From: AP-15 sp963732095
GTDB lineage: Bacteria; Pseudomonadota; Alphaproteobacteria; ATCC43930; CGMCC-115725
Length of the DNA: 64,000 bases
Direction of reading: 5' to 3'
NCBI GenBank assembly: GCA_963732095.1
Contig: CAVSZA010000016.1
Location: 248,001-312,000, forward strand
Made by a program: the position numbers and the translations under genes. The stretch's first letter is position 1, and each line of letters begins with the position of its first letter. Positions 16,654-23,950 of the stretch are shown piece by piece. Below the pieces are notes generated by a model. That model was not told where the DNA came from. It saw only the letters and a list, made by a program, of their open reading frames with translations, and made no database searches.

Positions 16654-17526
16654 ATGGCACAAGTCGGTACAGGCGAATATACTTACGAGCTGATCCGCGA
16701 TTTCTGCAAATTGCCCGCGGGACAAACTTTCGGGCTGGTGAGCCGGGTGGCGGCGGATGCGCAGGACCGCATCTACGTGTTCCAGCGCAAGGACCCGCCG
16801 GTCGTGGTGTTCGACCGCGAAGGCAAGTATCTCGGCGCCTGGGGCAGCGGCGAGGTCACCGACCCGCACGGTCTGAAAATCGTCGGCGACACGGTCTACA
16901 CGACCGATCGCTCCAACTCGGTCGCAAAGTCTTTCACGTTGGATGGCAAGCCCCTGTTGGCGCTCGGTAGGCGCGGCCAGCATTCGGACACCGGCAATGT
17001 TTCCAACTGGCTGGCGGAGCGCGCCGCGGGCCCGTTCAACCACCCGACCGAGATGATCGCGCATCCCAACGGCGACCTCTACGTGACCGACGGCTACCGC
17101 AACGCCCGCGTGCACCGCTTCACGCGCGACGGCCGGCTCGTCAAATCGTGGGGGGAACCGGGCGACGGCGCGGGCCAATTCCACCTGCCGCACAGCATCG
17201 CATATGACGATGACGGCAAGCTCTACGTCGCTGACCGTTCGAACGAGCGCATCCAGCTCTTTACGCCCGAGGGCGAGTACCTCGGCCAGTGGACCGGCAT
17301 GGGCGGCCCCAACGACATCACCCGCGGCAAGGACGGCAATTTCTACATCGCCGAGCAGGAGGACGATGGCAAGCCCGCGCAGGTCTGCGTCCGCGACGGA
17401 CAAGGAAAAGTGCTCGCCCGCATGGCGAGCCGGCATGTCCACGGCGTCGGCGTCGACTCGAGGGGCGACATTTACGCCGGACTGACCCAGGATCGCAGCG
17501 TCGACAAGTTCGTGCGAACCGGCTGA
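16654..17526 (+). CDS. NHL-repeat beta-propeller protein
   Basis: About 290 residues of NHL/PAL-like repeats with recurring motifs D-x-x-G-x-x-Y-V-x-D (NGDLYVTDGYRNARVHRF, DDGKLYVADRSNERIQLF, DGNFYIAEQ), predicting a six-bladed propeller. Such proteins include peptidyl-amidoglycolate-lyase-like lactonases and binding scaffolds; no catalytic assignment is possible. The ATG at 16654 follows GGGAGGAAGGCGG; an upstream open frame to 16411 overlaps the preceding gene and is not used. No signal peptide. The cupin gene starts 48 bases downstream on the same strand. Confidence 0.82.
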   Translation: MAQVGTGEYTYELIRDFCKLPAGQTFGLVSRVAADAQDRIYVFQRKDPPVVVFDREGKYLGAWGSGEVTDPHGLKIVGDTVYTTDRSNSVAKSFTLDGKPLLALGRRGQHSDTGNVSNWLAERAAGPFNHPTEMIAHPNGDLYVTDGYRNARVHRFTRDGRLVKSWGEPGDGAGQFHLPHSIAYDDDGKLYVADRSNERIQLFTPEGEYLGQWTGMGGPNDITRGKDGNFYIAEQEDDGKPAQVCVRDGQGKVLARMASRHVHGVGVDSRGDIYAGLTQDRSVDKFVRTG

Positions 17527-17574
17527 GCGCCGACGTGTCGTTCGTCCGCGCCACCGCCACCGAAAGGAAACCTT

Positions 17575-17988
17575 ATGGATCACCCGGTGCAGGAAGCAGG
17601 AACCCGGCAACGGGCCGTACGGCCCACGATCGGCGGCTCGGTCTACATCAAGCCGCAGGAAATCGAGTGGGAGCCAACGCAGTTCGAGGGCATCTCGATC
17701 AAGGTGCTCTACGAGGACAAGTCGAAGGGCGAGATGACCTGCCTGTTGAAATGGGAGCCGGGCGCAGCCTTACCGATGCACCAGCACCCGGAGATCGAAC
17801 AGACCTTCGTTATCGAGGGGTCGTTTTATGACCACGACGGCATCTGTCGCGCCGGGGAATTCGCCTGGCGACGGGTTGGTTCGTTCCACGAAACACATTC
17901 CGACGAGGGTGCGGTCATCCTCGCCGTATATCGCAAGCCGAACGTCTTTCAGCACAGCACGGGGTACGCCCCTGACAGTACGTCCTGA
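17575..17988 (+). CDS. Cupin-domain protein (ChrR-like)
   Basis: A 137-residue single-domain cupin. Metal-ligand motif 1 is PMHQHPEIEQTFVIEG (about 64-80, two His and a Glu) and motif 2 is GSFHETHSDEGA (about 103-114). This resembles the cupin domain of ChrR-type proteins and small dioxygenase or isomerase cupins; the reaction is unknown. GAAAGGAAACC precedes the ATG. The truncated NIPSNAP gene begins 17 bases after its stop with its own ribosome site, so an operon was probably interrupted here. Confidence 0.83.
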   Translation: MDHPVQEAGTRQRAVRPTIGGSVYIKPQEIEWEPTQFEGISIKVLYEDKSKGEMTCLLKWEPGAALPMHQHPEIEQTFVIEGSFYDHDGICRAGEFAWRRVGSFHETHSDEGAVILAVYRKPNVFQHSTGYAPDSTS

Positions 17989-18005
17989 TCAGGGAGGAAC
18001 TTCCG

Positions 18006-18080
18006 ATGGCGCTCTATTAACTGAGAACGTACACGCTTCGCGTCGGCGCACTGGCAGAGGCCGCGAAGCTGATTAAATGA
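18006..18080 (+). pseudogene. Truncated NIPSNAP-family gene
   Basis: After a good ribosome site (GGGAGGAAC) the frame reads MALY-stop-LRTYTLRVGALAEAAKLIK-stop. Relatives read MALYELRTYTL, so codon 5 is GAA changed to TAA, and the gene ends where the duplicated oxidoreductase 3' end begins (CTGATTAAATGAG). Only 24 of roughly 110 codons remain. It is broken by both a nonsense change and truncation. Confidence 0.75.
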
Positions 18081-18318
18081 GCTCGTTTCCTATTCCCCGG
18101 CGACGGCGGGGCGCTCACCCAAAGGTTGCAGGCAGCGATCGACCCAATGGCTTCGTCAGTTTCTCCTGGACGCCGTTTTGCGAGAGGCGGCGGCGCAGGG
18201 TTCGGAAATCGACGCGGTCCATTTCCTGGTCCTGGTTGAAGCAGGAGAAGACGACCGTCTCGGTGGCGATCAAGGGACCGCGATGGCGTTGCAGGCACTG
18301 CTCGCAGAACCGCGAATT
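18067..18318 (-). pseudogene. Diverged copy A of the 3' end of the FAD/Fe-S oxidoreductase gene
   Basis: This stretch aligns base by base with 20079-20330, the 3' end of the large oxidoreductase gene, at roughly 85% by eye. On the minus strand it reads CLQRHRGPLIATETVVFSCF and onward to LRRRLSQNGVQEKL, then loses the expected C terminus. No upstream part of the gene is present, so it cannot be functional. The plus-strand edge of the copy is CTGATTAAATGAG, also found at the edge of the genuine gene. Confidence 0.8.
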
Positions 18319-18393
18319 GAACTGGCTAGTGACGTCTGCACTGCAATCTGAACCCTCGGTAGCATGGCGGTCGTATTCGACCCGGTGGGGCAC

Positions 18394-19395
18394 ATGGGGG
18401 TCCGATCGTTAGGGCGGCGAGAGTTCATCGCCGTTCTTAGCGCCGTGGCAGCATCGCCAGCCGCTGGGCACGCGCAGCAGCCTGAGCCGGCTCGCCGCGT
18501 TGGCGTGTTGATGCCCTGGACGCAGAACGATCCGGTCGCTCAGGCGAGCAGGCGAGCCTTCGCCGAGGCGCTCGGGCGTTTTGGGTGGAATGAGGGCAGG
18601 AATATACGGATCGACTACCGCTTTGCCGCGAACGATCCAGCTCTTTTCAAAACCTATTCGGCTGAACTGGTCGGCCTTTCGCCGAACGTAATTCTCGCGA
18701 GCACCCCGCCGACGGTCATTGCGCTGCGGCAGCAGACGAGCACGATACCGATCGTTTTTGTCCTCGTGCTCGATCCCGTCGGGCTGGGCCTGGTTCAGAG
18801 CCTCGCGCGGCCGGGCGGCAACATCACCGGGTTCGGCGCTTTGGACCCGCCGCTCATGGGGAAGTGGCTCCAATTGCTGAAGGAGATCGCGACACGGGTC
18901 ACGCGGGTGGCCGTCATCTTCAATCCGGACACGGCACCTTACGCTCCGTCATTCAATCGCGAGATCAAAGCCGCCGCTCCAACAGTCGGGGTGACGATCA
19001 CCCTTGCCCCGGTTCGCGACGACGCGATGATCGAGGCAGCCGTCGGCGCCCAGGCGCGCGAGCCGGGGGGCGGTCTGATCTGCCTGCCGGACAGTTTTGC
19101 CATTTCGCATCGCGTTGTGGTGACCGGGGCGGCGGCCCGGCACGGTTTGCCGGTAATCGGGTTGCCCGACCTCGCCAGGGCAGGCGGCCTGATGTCGTAC
19201 TTCTATGACCCCGTCGACGCTCATGCACAGGCGGCATCCTACATCGACCGCATCCTCAAAGGCGCGAGCCCGGTCGATCTGCCGGTGCAGCAGCCGACCA
19301 GATACTCTCTGATCATAAATCTCAAAACCGCCAAGGCGCTCGGCCTCATCGTTCCCGAACGCGTGCTCGACATCGCCGACGAGGTGATCGAATAG
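18394..19395 (+). CDS. ABC transporter substrate-binding protein (TrpX/YtfQ-like family)
   Basis: A secreted binding protein of about 333 residues with a twin-Arg-like start (LGRREFIAVLSAVAASPAAGHAQQ). The core motifs RRVGVLMPW, NVILASTPPTVIALRQQTSTIPIVFV and QSLARPGGNITGFG are typical of the abundant alphaproteobacterial 'ABC substrate-binding protein' family related to BMP/TrpX binders. The ligand is unknown. ATG at 18394 is preferred (REFI near the start is usual); ATG at 18364 adds 10 residues. No permease or ATPase gene adjoins, and diverged oxidoreductase 3' fragments flank it on both sides. Confidence 0.82.
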   Translation: MGVRSLGRREFIAVLSAVAASPAAGHAQQPEPARRVGVLMPWTQNDPVAQASRRAFAEALGRFGWNEGRNIRIDYRFAANDPALFKTYSAELVGLSPNVILASTPPTVIALRQQTSTIPIVFVLVLDPVGLGLVQSLARPGGNITGFGALDPPLMGKWLQLLKEIATRVTRVAVIFNPDTAPYAPSFNREIKAAAPTVGVTITLAPVRDDAMIEAAVGAQAREPGGGLICLPDSFAISHRVVVTGAAARHGLPVIGLPDLARAGGLMSYFYDPVDAHAQAASYIDRILKGASPVDLPVQQPTRYSLIINLKTAKALGLIVPERVLDIADEVIE

Positions 19396-19420
19396 GCCTT
19401 CGTTGTGATCTGTAGCGGCT

Positions 19421-19512
19421 TACTCTGCCGCCATTGCCGGCCGCTCGCAGAGATGCTGCAGGCAGCGGTCGACCCAGATTTTGGTGAGTTTTGCTGGACG
19501 CCGTTCTGTGAT
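19421..19512 (-). pseudogene. Diverged copy C of the 3' end of the FAD/Fe-S oxidoreductase gene
   Basis: About 92 bases matching the final coding bases of the oxidoreductase at roughly 80% by eye, including CAGGCAGCGGTCGACCCAGA and the following GGTGAGTTTT. Only the last 25 or so codons are represented. Together with 18067-18318 it brackets the substrate-binding protein gene. Confidence 0.65.
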
Positions 19513-19586
19513 CGACCAAGGATCGTAGTAAATTGCACATATAGAAGACTGGCGTTTCGATTGGGCGTCGCGAAAGAAAGCGTGGG

Positions 19587-19835
19587 ATGACCACCTACAT
19601 CTTTAAAGTCGTTATCGAACCAGACGATGATCGCTGGCATGCCTATTGCCCGGCGCTCGTCGAGCGGGGAGGCGCGACCTGGGGTGGGACACCCGAGGAG
19701 GCTCTCGCCAACCTCGAAACAGTTGTCAAAATGGTTGTCGCAAGCTTGGTCGAGCATGGCGAGCCGATCATCGAGGCGGCACCCAGCGGGTCGTTCGAGG
19801 TGTCCGCTGAACCGCTTCTCGCCGTTACCGTCTGA
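19587..19835 (+). CDS. hicB: HicB-family antitoxin
   Basis: An 82-residue HicB-like protein: YIFKVVIEPDDDRWHAYCPAL is the partial RNase-H-like fold, followed by GATWGGTPEEALANLETVV, the usual HicB helix. It lacks the long DNA-binding C terminus of larger HicB proteins. Antitoxins of this family bind and block the HicA mRNA interferase. The order here is hicB then hicA, the reverse of the commonest arrangement, with 3 bases between stop and the GTG of hicA. Confidence 0.8.
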   Translation: MTTYIFKVVIEPDDDRWHAYCPALVERGGATWGGTPEEALANLETVVKMVVASLVEHGEPIIEAAPSGSFEVSAEPLLAVTV

Positions 19836-19838
19836 GCC

Positions 19839-20088
19839 GTGGAGATAGACTACGGCGCCCTTCGAAGTCTTACCGCCCGCGACATCGTCAGGGCACTCAC
19901 GCGCGATGGATTCCTCCTCGATCGCCAATCAGGCTCGCATCGGCTATACCGACACCCGGACGGCCGTCGTATCACCATACCTTCCACGTCCCGGCCAAAC
20001 CTTCGCGCCGAAGACCCTTCGCTCGATGCTCGAGCTCCAAGCTCGTTGGAGTGACGTGGATCTCCGCCGGCTCAGGCTGATTAAATGA
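19839..20088 (+). pseudogene. hicA: HicA-family toxin, frameshifted
   Basis: From GTG at 19839 the frame gives a HicA start (LTARDIVRALTRDGFLLDRQSGSHRLYRHPDGRRITIP) with the conserved Gly-Ser-His (catalytic His). After ITIP it leaves the family and stops at 20054. The rest of HicA (PGQTFAPKTLRSMLELQARW) is in another frame, open to 20088. One indel near 19975-19985 explains this. The second frame ends at the TGA in CTGATTAAATGAG, the edge of the oxidoreductase repeat. HicA normally cleaves mRNA; the product here should be inactive unless the indel is an error. Confidence 0.72.
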
Positions 20089-20097
20089 GTTCGCTTC

Positions 20098-22353
20098 CTA
20101 TTCCGCGGCGATTGCGGGGCGTTCGCCGAGGTGTTGCAGGCAGCGGTCGACCCAGAGCTTGGTGAGTTTTTCTTGCACGCCGTTTTGCGACAAGCGGCGG
20201 CGCAGCGTGCGGAAATCGACGCGGTCCATCTCCTGGTCCTGGTTGAAGCAGGAGAAGACGACGGTTTCGGTGCCGGTTACCGGGTCGTGGTGGCGCTGCA
20301 GGCACTGCGCGCAGATCTCCTTCATCATGCACTGCATCGGCGAGTTGATCGACGCGATCGCCCGGTGGTCCGGGCGGAAGTAGCGCTTCAATCCCGCCTG
20401 GCGCGCCTCGGCGACGGCGGCCATCATGCCGTCCGAGCCGATTGCGATGATGCGGTCGACCGCCGAGAGCGGGATCATCACCGGCCCCAATGCGCCGCGG
20501 CCATAGGCCTCGATCGCCTCGACGATGTTGCCGACAAAGGCGCGGTCCTGCGGCCGGCCCGGCGCAAAGCCCGGCGCCTCGTCGCAGCACCACACGACGC
20601 TATCGGCGGCGTGCTCGATCTCCTCGACCTTGTAGCGGTCCTGCATGAGCTTGTAGCCGGCGAAATACAGGACCCGCGAGCCGCGGGCGCGGAACGCGGC
20701 GCCGATCGAGAACAGCACCGCATTGCCGAGGCCGCCGCCAACCAAGAGCACCGTCTCGCCGGAGGGCGTCTCGGTCGGCGTGCCCGTTGGGCCCATCAGG
20801 ATCACCGGCTCGCCAGGCTTCAGAAGCGCGCAGAGGTCGGAGGAGCCGCCCATTTCCAGCACGACGGTCGACAGCAGGCCCGCTTCCATATCGATGCCGG
20901 CGCCGGTCAATGCCAGCCCTTCCATCGCCAGGGTCGTCCCGTCGACCCGCAGCGCCAAGCGCTCGTAATTCTGCAGGCGATAGAACTGGCCGGGTTTGAA
21001 GGCGCGCGCGGCAATCGGCGCCTGCACGACGACTTCGATGATGTTCGGGGTCAGCCGGACGATCTCGTGCACTCGCGCGCGCAGCTCGTAATCGAGCCGC
21101 GCCATCAGCTCGACCGGCGCGGGCGCTGACGGGGTGAGCCGGGTGAGCATGCGGCTGATCACCGGATAACCCAAGGTCGCGCCGCCCATCGCCTTGACGA
21201 CATTGCCGGCAAAGCTCGGATGCAGGTCGCCAAAAAAGCTGACAGCGCGCCCGTCCGGTCGCAGATGCGTCAAAACTCGCACCGCTGCGGGTTTGACGAC
21301 CCGCTCGGGCGTTGCCGGGTTGCCCTCCTCGTCGAGCGCGCGGAAATAGCGGCCGTCTAGCACAATGTTCTCGGGATCCTCTCGGCCGAGCACCGTGTTC
21401 GGCTGGGTACCGGCAGCGACGAGGATCGTGCGTGACGGCAAGATGACCTCTTCGCCCGGCCCCTGGTTCGGATCGGGGCGATGGCCGCCGACTTCCGTCG
21501 CACTGTGCCGGGTCAGCCGCAACGCGGCGGCTTGGCCGAAAACGTCGACATCGACCTCGACCGGCGTGAGCAATTCCGCAAAGCGGATCCCCTCCTCCAT
21601 CGCCTTCGCCACTTCCTCGTGGTTGAGGGTGTAGCTCGGCGAATCGACGAGGCGCCGGCGATAGGCGATCGTCACGCCGCCCCAGCCGTCGATCAGGTTG
21701 GCGAGGCGCGGCGGGCGGCCTTCGCGCTGCGCAACCTCGCGCTCGGCGCGGATCGCGCGGGCATGCTCGACGAATTCGACTGCCACGTCGCGCTCCGCCG
21801 GTGTCCATTGCGCGCGCACCGCCTCCTCGCCGCGCTCGGCGACCAGGGTTTCATAACGCGACAGGAATTTTTCGACCTGAAGCGGATAATAGGCCAGCGA
21901 CTCGGTCGCCGTGTCGATCGCGGTCAGACCGCCGCCGATTACGACCACCGGCAGCCGCACGGTCAGATTGGCGATGCTGTCGGTCTTGGCCGCGCCGGTC
22001 AGTTGCAATGCCATCAGGAAATCCGAGGCCTGCCGCACCCCCGGCGCGAGGCCGTTCTTCATCGTGATTACCGTCGGCCGTCCGGCCCCAGCGCACAGCG
22101 CGACATGATCGAAGCCGAGACCGAATGCGGCGTCGATCGTAATGGTGCCGCCAAACCGCACGCCGCCGTACATCGAAAAGCTCGCCCGTCTTTCGAGCAG
22201 CAGGCGCACGATCTTCAGGAAATTCTTGTCCCAGCGAACCGTGATGCCGTACTCGGCGACCCCGCCGAACCCGGCCATGACGCGGTCATCCAGACCTTCG
22301 ACCAGATTTCGCGACATCGCGGATTGGCTCGAACGGGCGCCGAGTGCGGTCAA
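20098..22353 (-). CDS. FAD/Fe-S oxidoreductase, C-terminal part (GltD-like plus DHOD-B-like)
   Basis: About 751 codons in this frame. It starts inside an FAD domain (GFDHVALCAGAGRPTV), continues with an NAD domain (VVVIGGGLTAIDTA, GTQPNTVLGREDP) as in the glutamate synthase small chain, then a ferredoxin-reductase-like half (FKPGQFYRLQN; VLLVGGGLGNAVLFSIG) resembling dihydroorotate dehydrogenase electron-transfer subunits. A Cys cluster near the C terminus (CAQCLQRH...FSCFNQDQ) probably binds Fe-S. Its FAD domain lacks the first Rossmann motif, which lies at the end of the neighbouring ORF, so it is almost certainly the second part of one gene of about 1,170 codons. The TTG at 22353 is not a credible start. 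Confidence 0.8.
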   Translation of the reverse strand: MTALGARSSQSAMSRNLVEGLDDRVMAGFGGVAEYGITVRWDKNFLKIVRLLLERRASFSMYGGVRFGGTITIDAAFGLGFDHVALCAGAGRPTVITMKNGLAPGVRQASDFLMALQLTGAAKTDSIANLTVRLPVVVIGGGLTAIDTATESLAYYPLQVEKFLSRYETLVAERGEEAVRAQWTPAERDVAVEFVEHARAIRAEREVAQREGRPPRLANLIDGWGGVTIAYRRRLVDSPSYTLNHEEVAKAMEEGIRFAELLTPVEVDVDVFGQAAALRLTRHSATEVGGHRPDPNQGPGEEVILPSRTILVAAGTQPNTVLGREDPENIVLDGRYFRALDEEGNPATPERVVKPAAVRVLTHLRPDGRAVSFFGDLHPSFAGNVVKAMGGATLGYPVISRMLTRLTPSAPAPVELMARLDYELRARVHEIVRLTPNIIEVVVQAPIAARAFKPGQFYRLQNYERLALRVDGTTLAMEGLALTGAGIDMEAGLLSTVVLEMGGSSDLCALLKPGEPVILMGPTGTPTETPSGETVLLVGGGLGNAVLFSIGAAFRARGSRVLYFAGYKLMQDRYKVEEIEHAADSVVWCCDEAPGFAPGRPQDRAFVGNIVEAIEAYGRGALGPVMIPLSAVDRIIAIGSDGMMAAVAEARQAGLKRYFRPDHRAIASINSPMQCMMKEICAQCLQRHHDPVTGTETVVFSCFNQDQEMDRVDFRTLRRRLSQNGVQEKLTKLWVDRCLQHLGERPAIAAE

Positions 22354-23635
22354 GCGCGACGCCGCAGATCTCGGGCGGTAAAGGCTCGATCTTGAGCCCG
22401 TCGATCGCCACGACGAATTGGCCGTCGTTCACAAGGTGGTGCGCGAGGGTGAAACCCGCGGGTCCGAGACCGACGACCAGAACCTTGTAGGCGGTCGCCG
22501 GCCGCGGCAACGGCCGCCGAATGTTGAGCGGGTTCCAGCGGGTCAGCAACGAATAGATCTCGAAACCCCAGGGCAGTCCCAGCACGTCCTTCAACGTGCG
22601 GGTCTCGATCTGCGGGATGTCGACCGGGTCCTGCCGCTGGTAGATGCAGGCCTTCATGCAGTCGTTGCAGATGCGGTGGCCGGTCGCCGCGCAGATCGGG
22701 TTATCGACCGCGACGATGGCGAGGGCGCCGAGGCTATTGCCGCGCGCCTTCACCAGATTCATTTCCGAAATCTTCTCCTCGAGCGGGCAGCCTGCGAGCG
22801 TGGCGCCGAACACGCTTTTCTTGAACGTGCCGTCCTTCTCCGTCAGGCCCTTCGAGCAGCTGTCCTTGCCTTGGTTGTGGCACCAGATGCAGTAATTCGC
22901 CTGGTCGAGCGCGCCGGTGAGATCGGTGCCGGCGTCGGTCAGCGCAAAGCCGTCGCGGCGGCGCCACTCGTCCTCGGGCAGCCGCAGCATAGTGACTCCG
23001 CCCCGCTCCACGGTTTCGACCGGTACGAGGTGATGCATATCGAGCCGGTGCGGCACCTTGAAAAGGATGCCGCGCCGATGTTTGCGGCGGCCTTCCGGAG
23101 CCAGCGTCGCCCAGGCGGCATAGCGCTGCGCAACCTCCAGCGGACCGGCATTGGCGGCCTCGTCCTCCAGCCACTTCGCGACATGCTCGGCATAGCGCCG
23201 CTCCCATTGGGCGGTTGGTTCGTCGGCGGGCGCGCCGATCAGCCGGTCGAGGTCGCCGGCCAACCCGGGCCCGTCGATCGCCATTGCATCGGCTTCTTTG
23301 ACGCCCTTGACGGCGCGCCGCTGTACGAACAGCCGCTTGATCGAGTAGAGCGGTGCCAGTTCGTGATGGCGCGCCTGCAACACTCGCAACTCGGCTGCGA
23401 TCCCGAACAGCTCGCCGAGGAAATCTTCGAGATGGGGCGCGAGATCGACCAGCAGGTTGGATTCTTCGAGCCCCTCGACCGCTTCGGGGTCGCGCCGAGC
23501 CGTCATCAGCCGGTCATGCAAACCGACATCACGCTCGGCCAAGTGAGCAACAAACGCCCGATCCAGCCGAACGAGACCGTTCCGGTCATAAAGATCGGGG
23601 AACGAGAGCCCGTGCTGGAGGACGAGGTTGGTCAT
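22286..23635 (-). CDS. FAD/Fe-S oxidoreductase, N-terminal part
   Basis: About 449 codons in this frame. Residues 1-240 are an unassigned helical region. Then come Cys groups (CIWCHNQGKDSCSKG, CPLEEKISEMN, CNDCMKACIYQ) like the [4Fe-4S] sites of glutamate synthase small subunits, and the FAD Rossmann motif VLVVGLGPAGFTLAHHLV near the end. It then reads PFEPIRDVA and diverges, while the overlapping frame continues with NLVEGLDDRVMAGFGG. A single-base loss near GCGAAATCTGG (about 22305-22315) joins the two into one enzyme. Electron donor, acceptor and substrate are unknown. Confidence 0.8.
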   Translation of the reverse strand: MTNLVLQHGLSFPDLYDRNGLVRLDRAFVAHLAERDVGLHDRLMTARRDPEAVEGLEESNLLVDLAPHLEDFLGELFGIAAELRVLQARHHELAPLYSIKRLFVQRRAVKGVKEADAMAIDGPGLAGDLDRLIGAPADEPTAQWERRYAEHVAKWLEDEAANAGPLEVAQRYAAWATLAPEGRRKHRRGILFKVPHRLDMHHLVPVETVERGGVTMLRLPEDEWRRRDGFALTDAGTDLTGALDQANYCIWCHNQGKDSCSKGLTEKDGTFKKSVFGATLAGCPLEEKISEMNLVKARGNSLGALAIVAVDNPICAATGHRICNDCMKACIYQRQDPVDIPQIETRTLKDVLGLPWGFEIYSLLTRWNPLNIRRPLPRPATAYKVLVVGLGPAGFTLAHHLVNDGQFVVAIDGLKIEPLPPEICGVALDRTRRPFEPIRDVAKSGRRSG

Positions 23636-23804
23636 CAGGACAGGAATACGATAGCCGGAGCCGCGCCCTCCATTCTCATGAGCGGGGAAGATGCAGCGAC
23701 ACCCACTAAATTGGGTCGATTGGCTGCCAATAAAGGAGAGCAGATCCTATATGTCTCGATGCCGCTGAAAGTTGGGCGAAGCTAGTGTGGAGGATTGGGG
23801 GCGC

Positions 23805-23922
23805 AATTGACAGGAAGCCGGGTCGCGATTACGTTCCGGCTCGCGCTTCCAAGGAAGCGAGCGACACACCCGGGGCAATAGCCCGGGCCGCCAGTCCGCG
23901 AGTTTCGCGCACTGGCGTTTTT
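23805..23922 (+). ncRNA. Candidate structured small RNA or leader upstream of ffh
   Basis: Four stems are visible by eye: GCCGG...CCGGC (about 23818-23841), GCTCGCGCTTCC/GGAAGCGAGC (about 23838-23862), CCCGGG/CCCGGG (about 23867-23886) and CGCCAGT/ACTGGCG (23889-23917), the last followed by TTTTT. The first two share bases, so they may be alternatives. The chain ends in a terminator only 29 bases before the ffh ATG, so a transcript started upstream would stop here unless antitermination occurs. The SRP RNA consensus loop is not present. Family identity needs a covariance-model search. Confidence 0.45.
23889..23922 (+). terminator. Rho-independent terminator just before ffh
   Basis: CGCCAGT (23889-23895) pairs perfectly with ACTGGCG (23911-23917), with an inner CGCGA/TCGCG extension, followed immediately by TTTTT. 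It is on the plus strand, 29 bases before the ffh start, and ends the structured segment. Confidence 0.7.
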
Positions 23923-23950
23923 GCTGTCGCGAATGAGTGTTGAGGACCGG

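Larger units (their letters stand above)
23636..23950. other. Divergent region upstream of ffh with structured RNA potential
   Basis: About 315 bases between the oxidoreductase gene (minus) and ffh (plus). The right half (about 23805-23925) folds into consecutive hairpins, ending in a stem with a run of T; see the separate entries. The left half (23640-23800) holds no recognisable feature. Confidence 0.5.

Noticed and set aside
22418..23785. 455-codon plus-strand open frame
   Set aside because: It lies opposite the oxidoreductase N-terminal part, which has clear Cys and Rossmann motifs; the plus frame has only composition-driven sequence.
23800..23922. SRP RNA gene upstream of ffh
   Set aside because: The universally conserved SRP loop sequence is absent, although the region is well structured.
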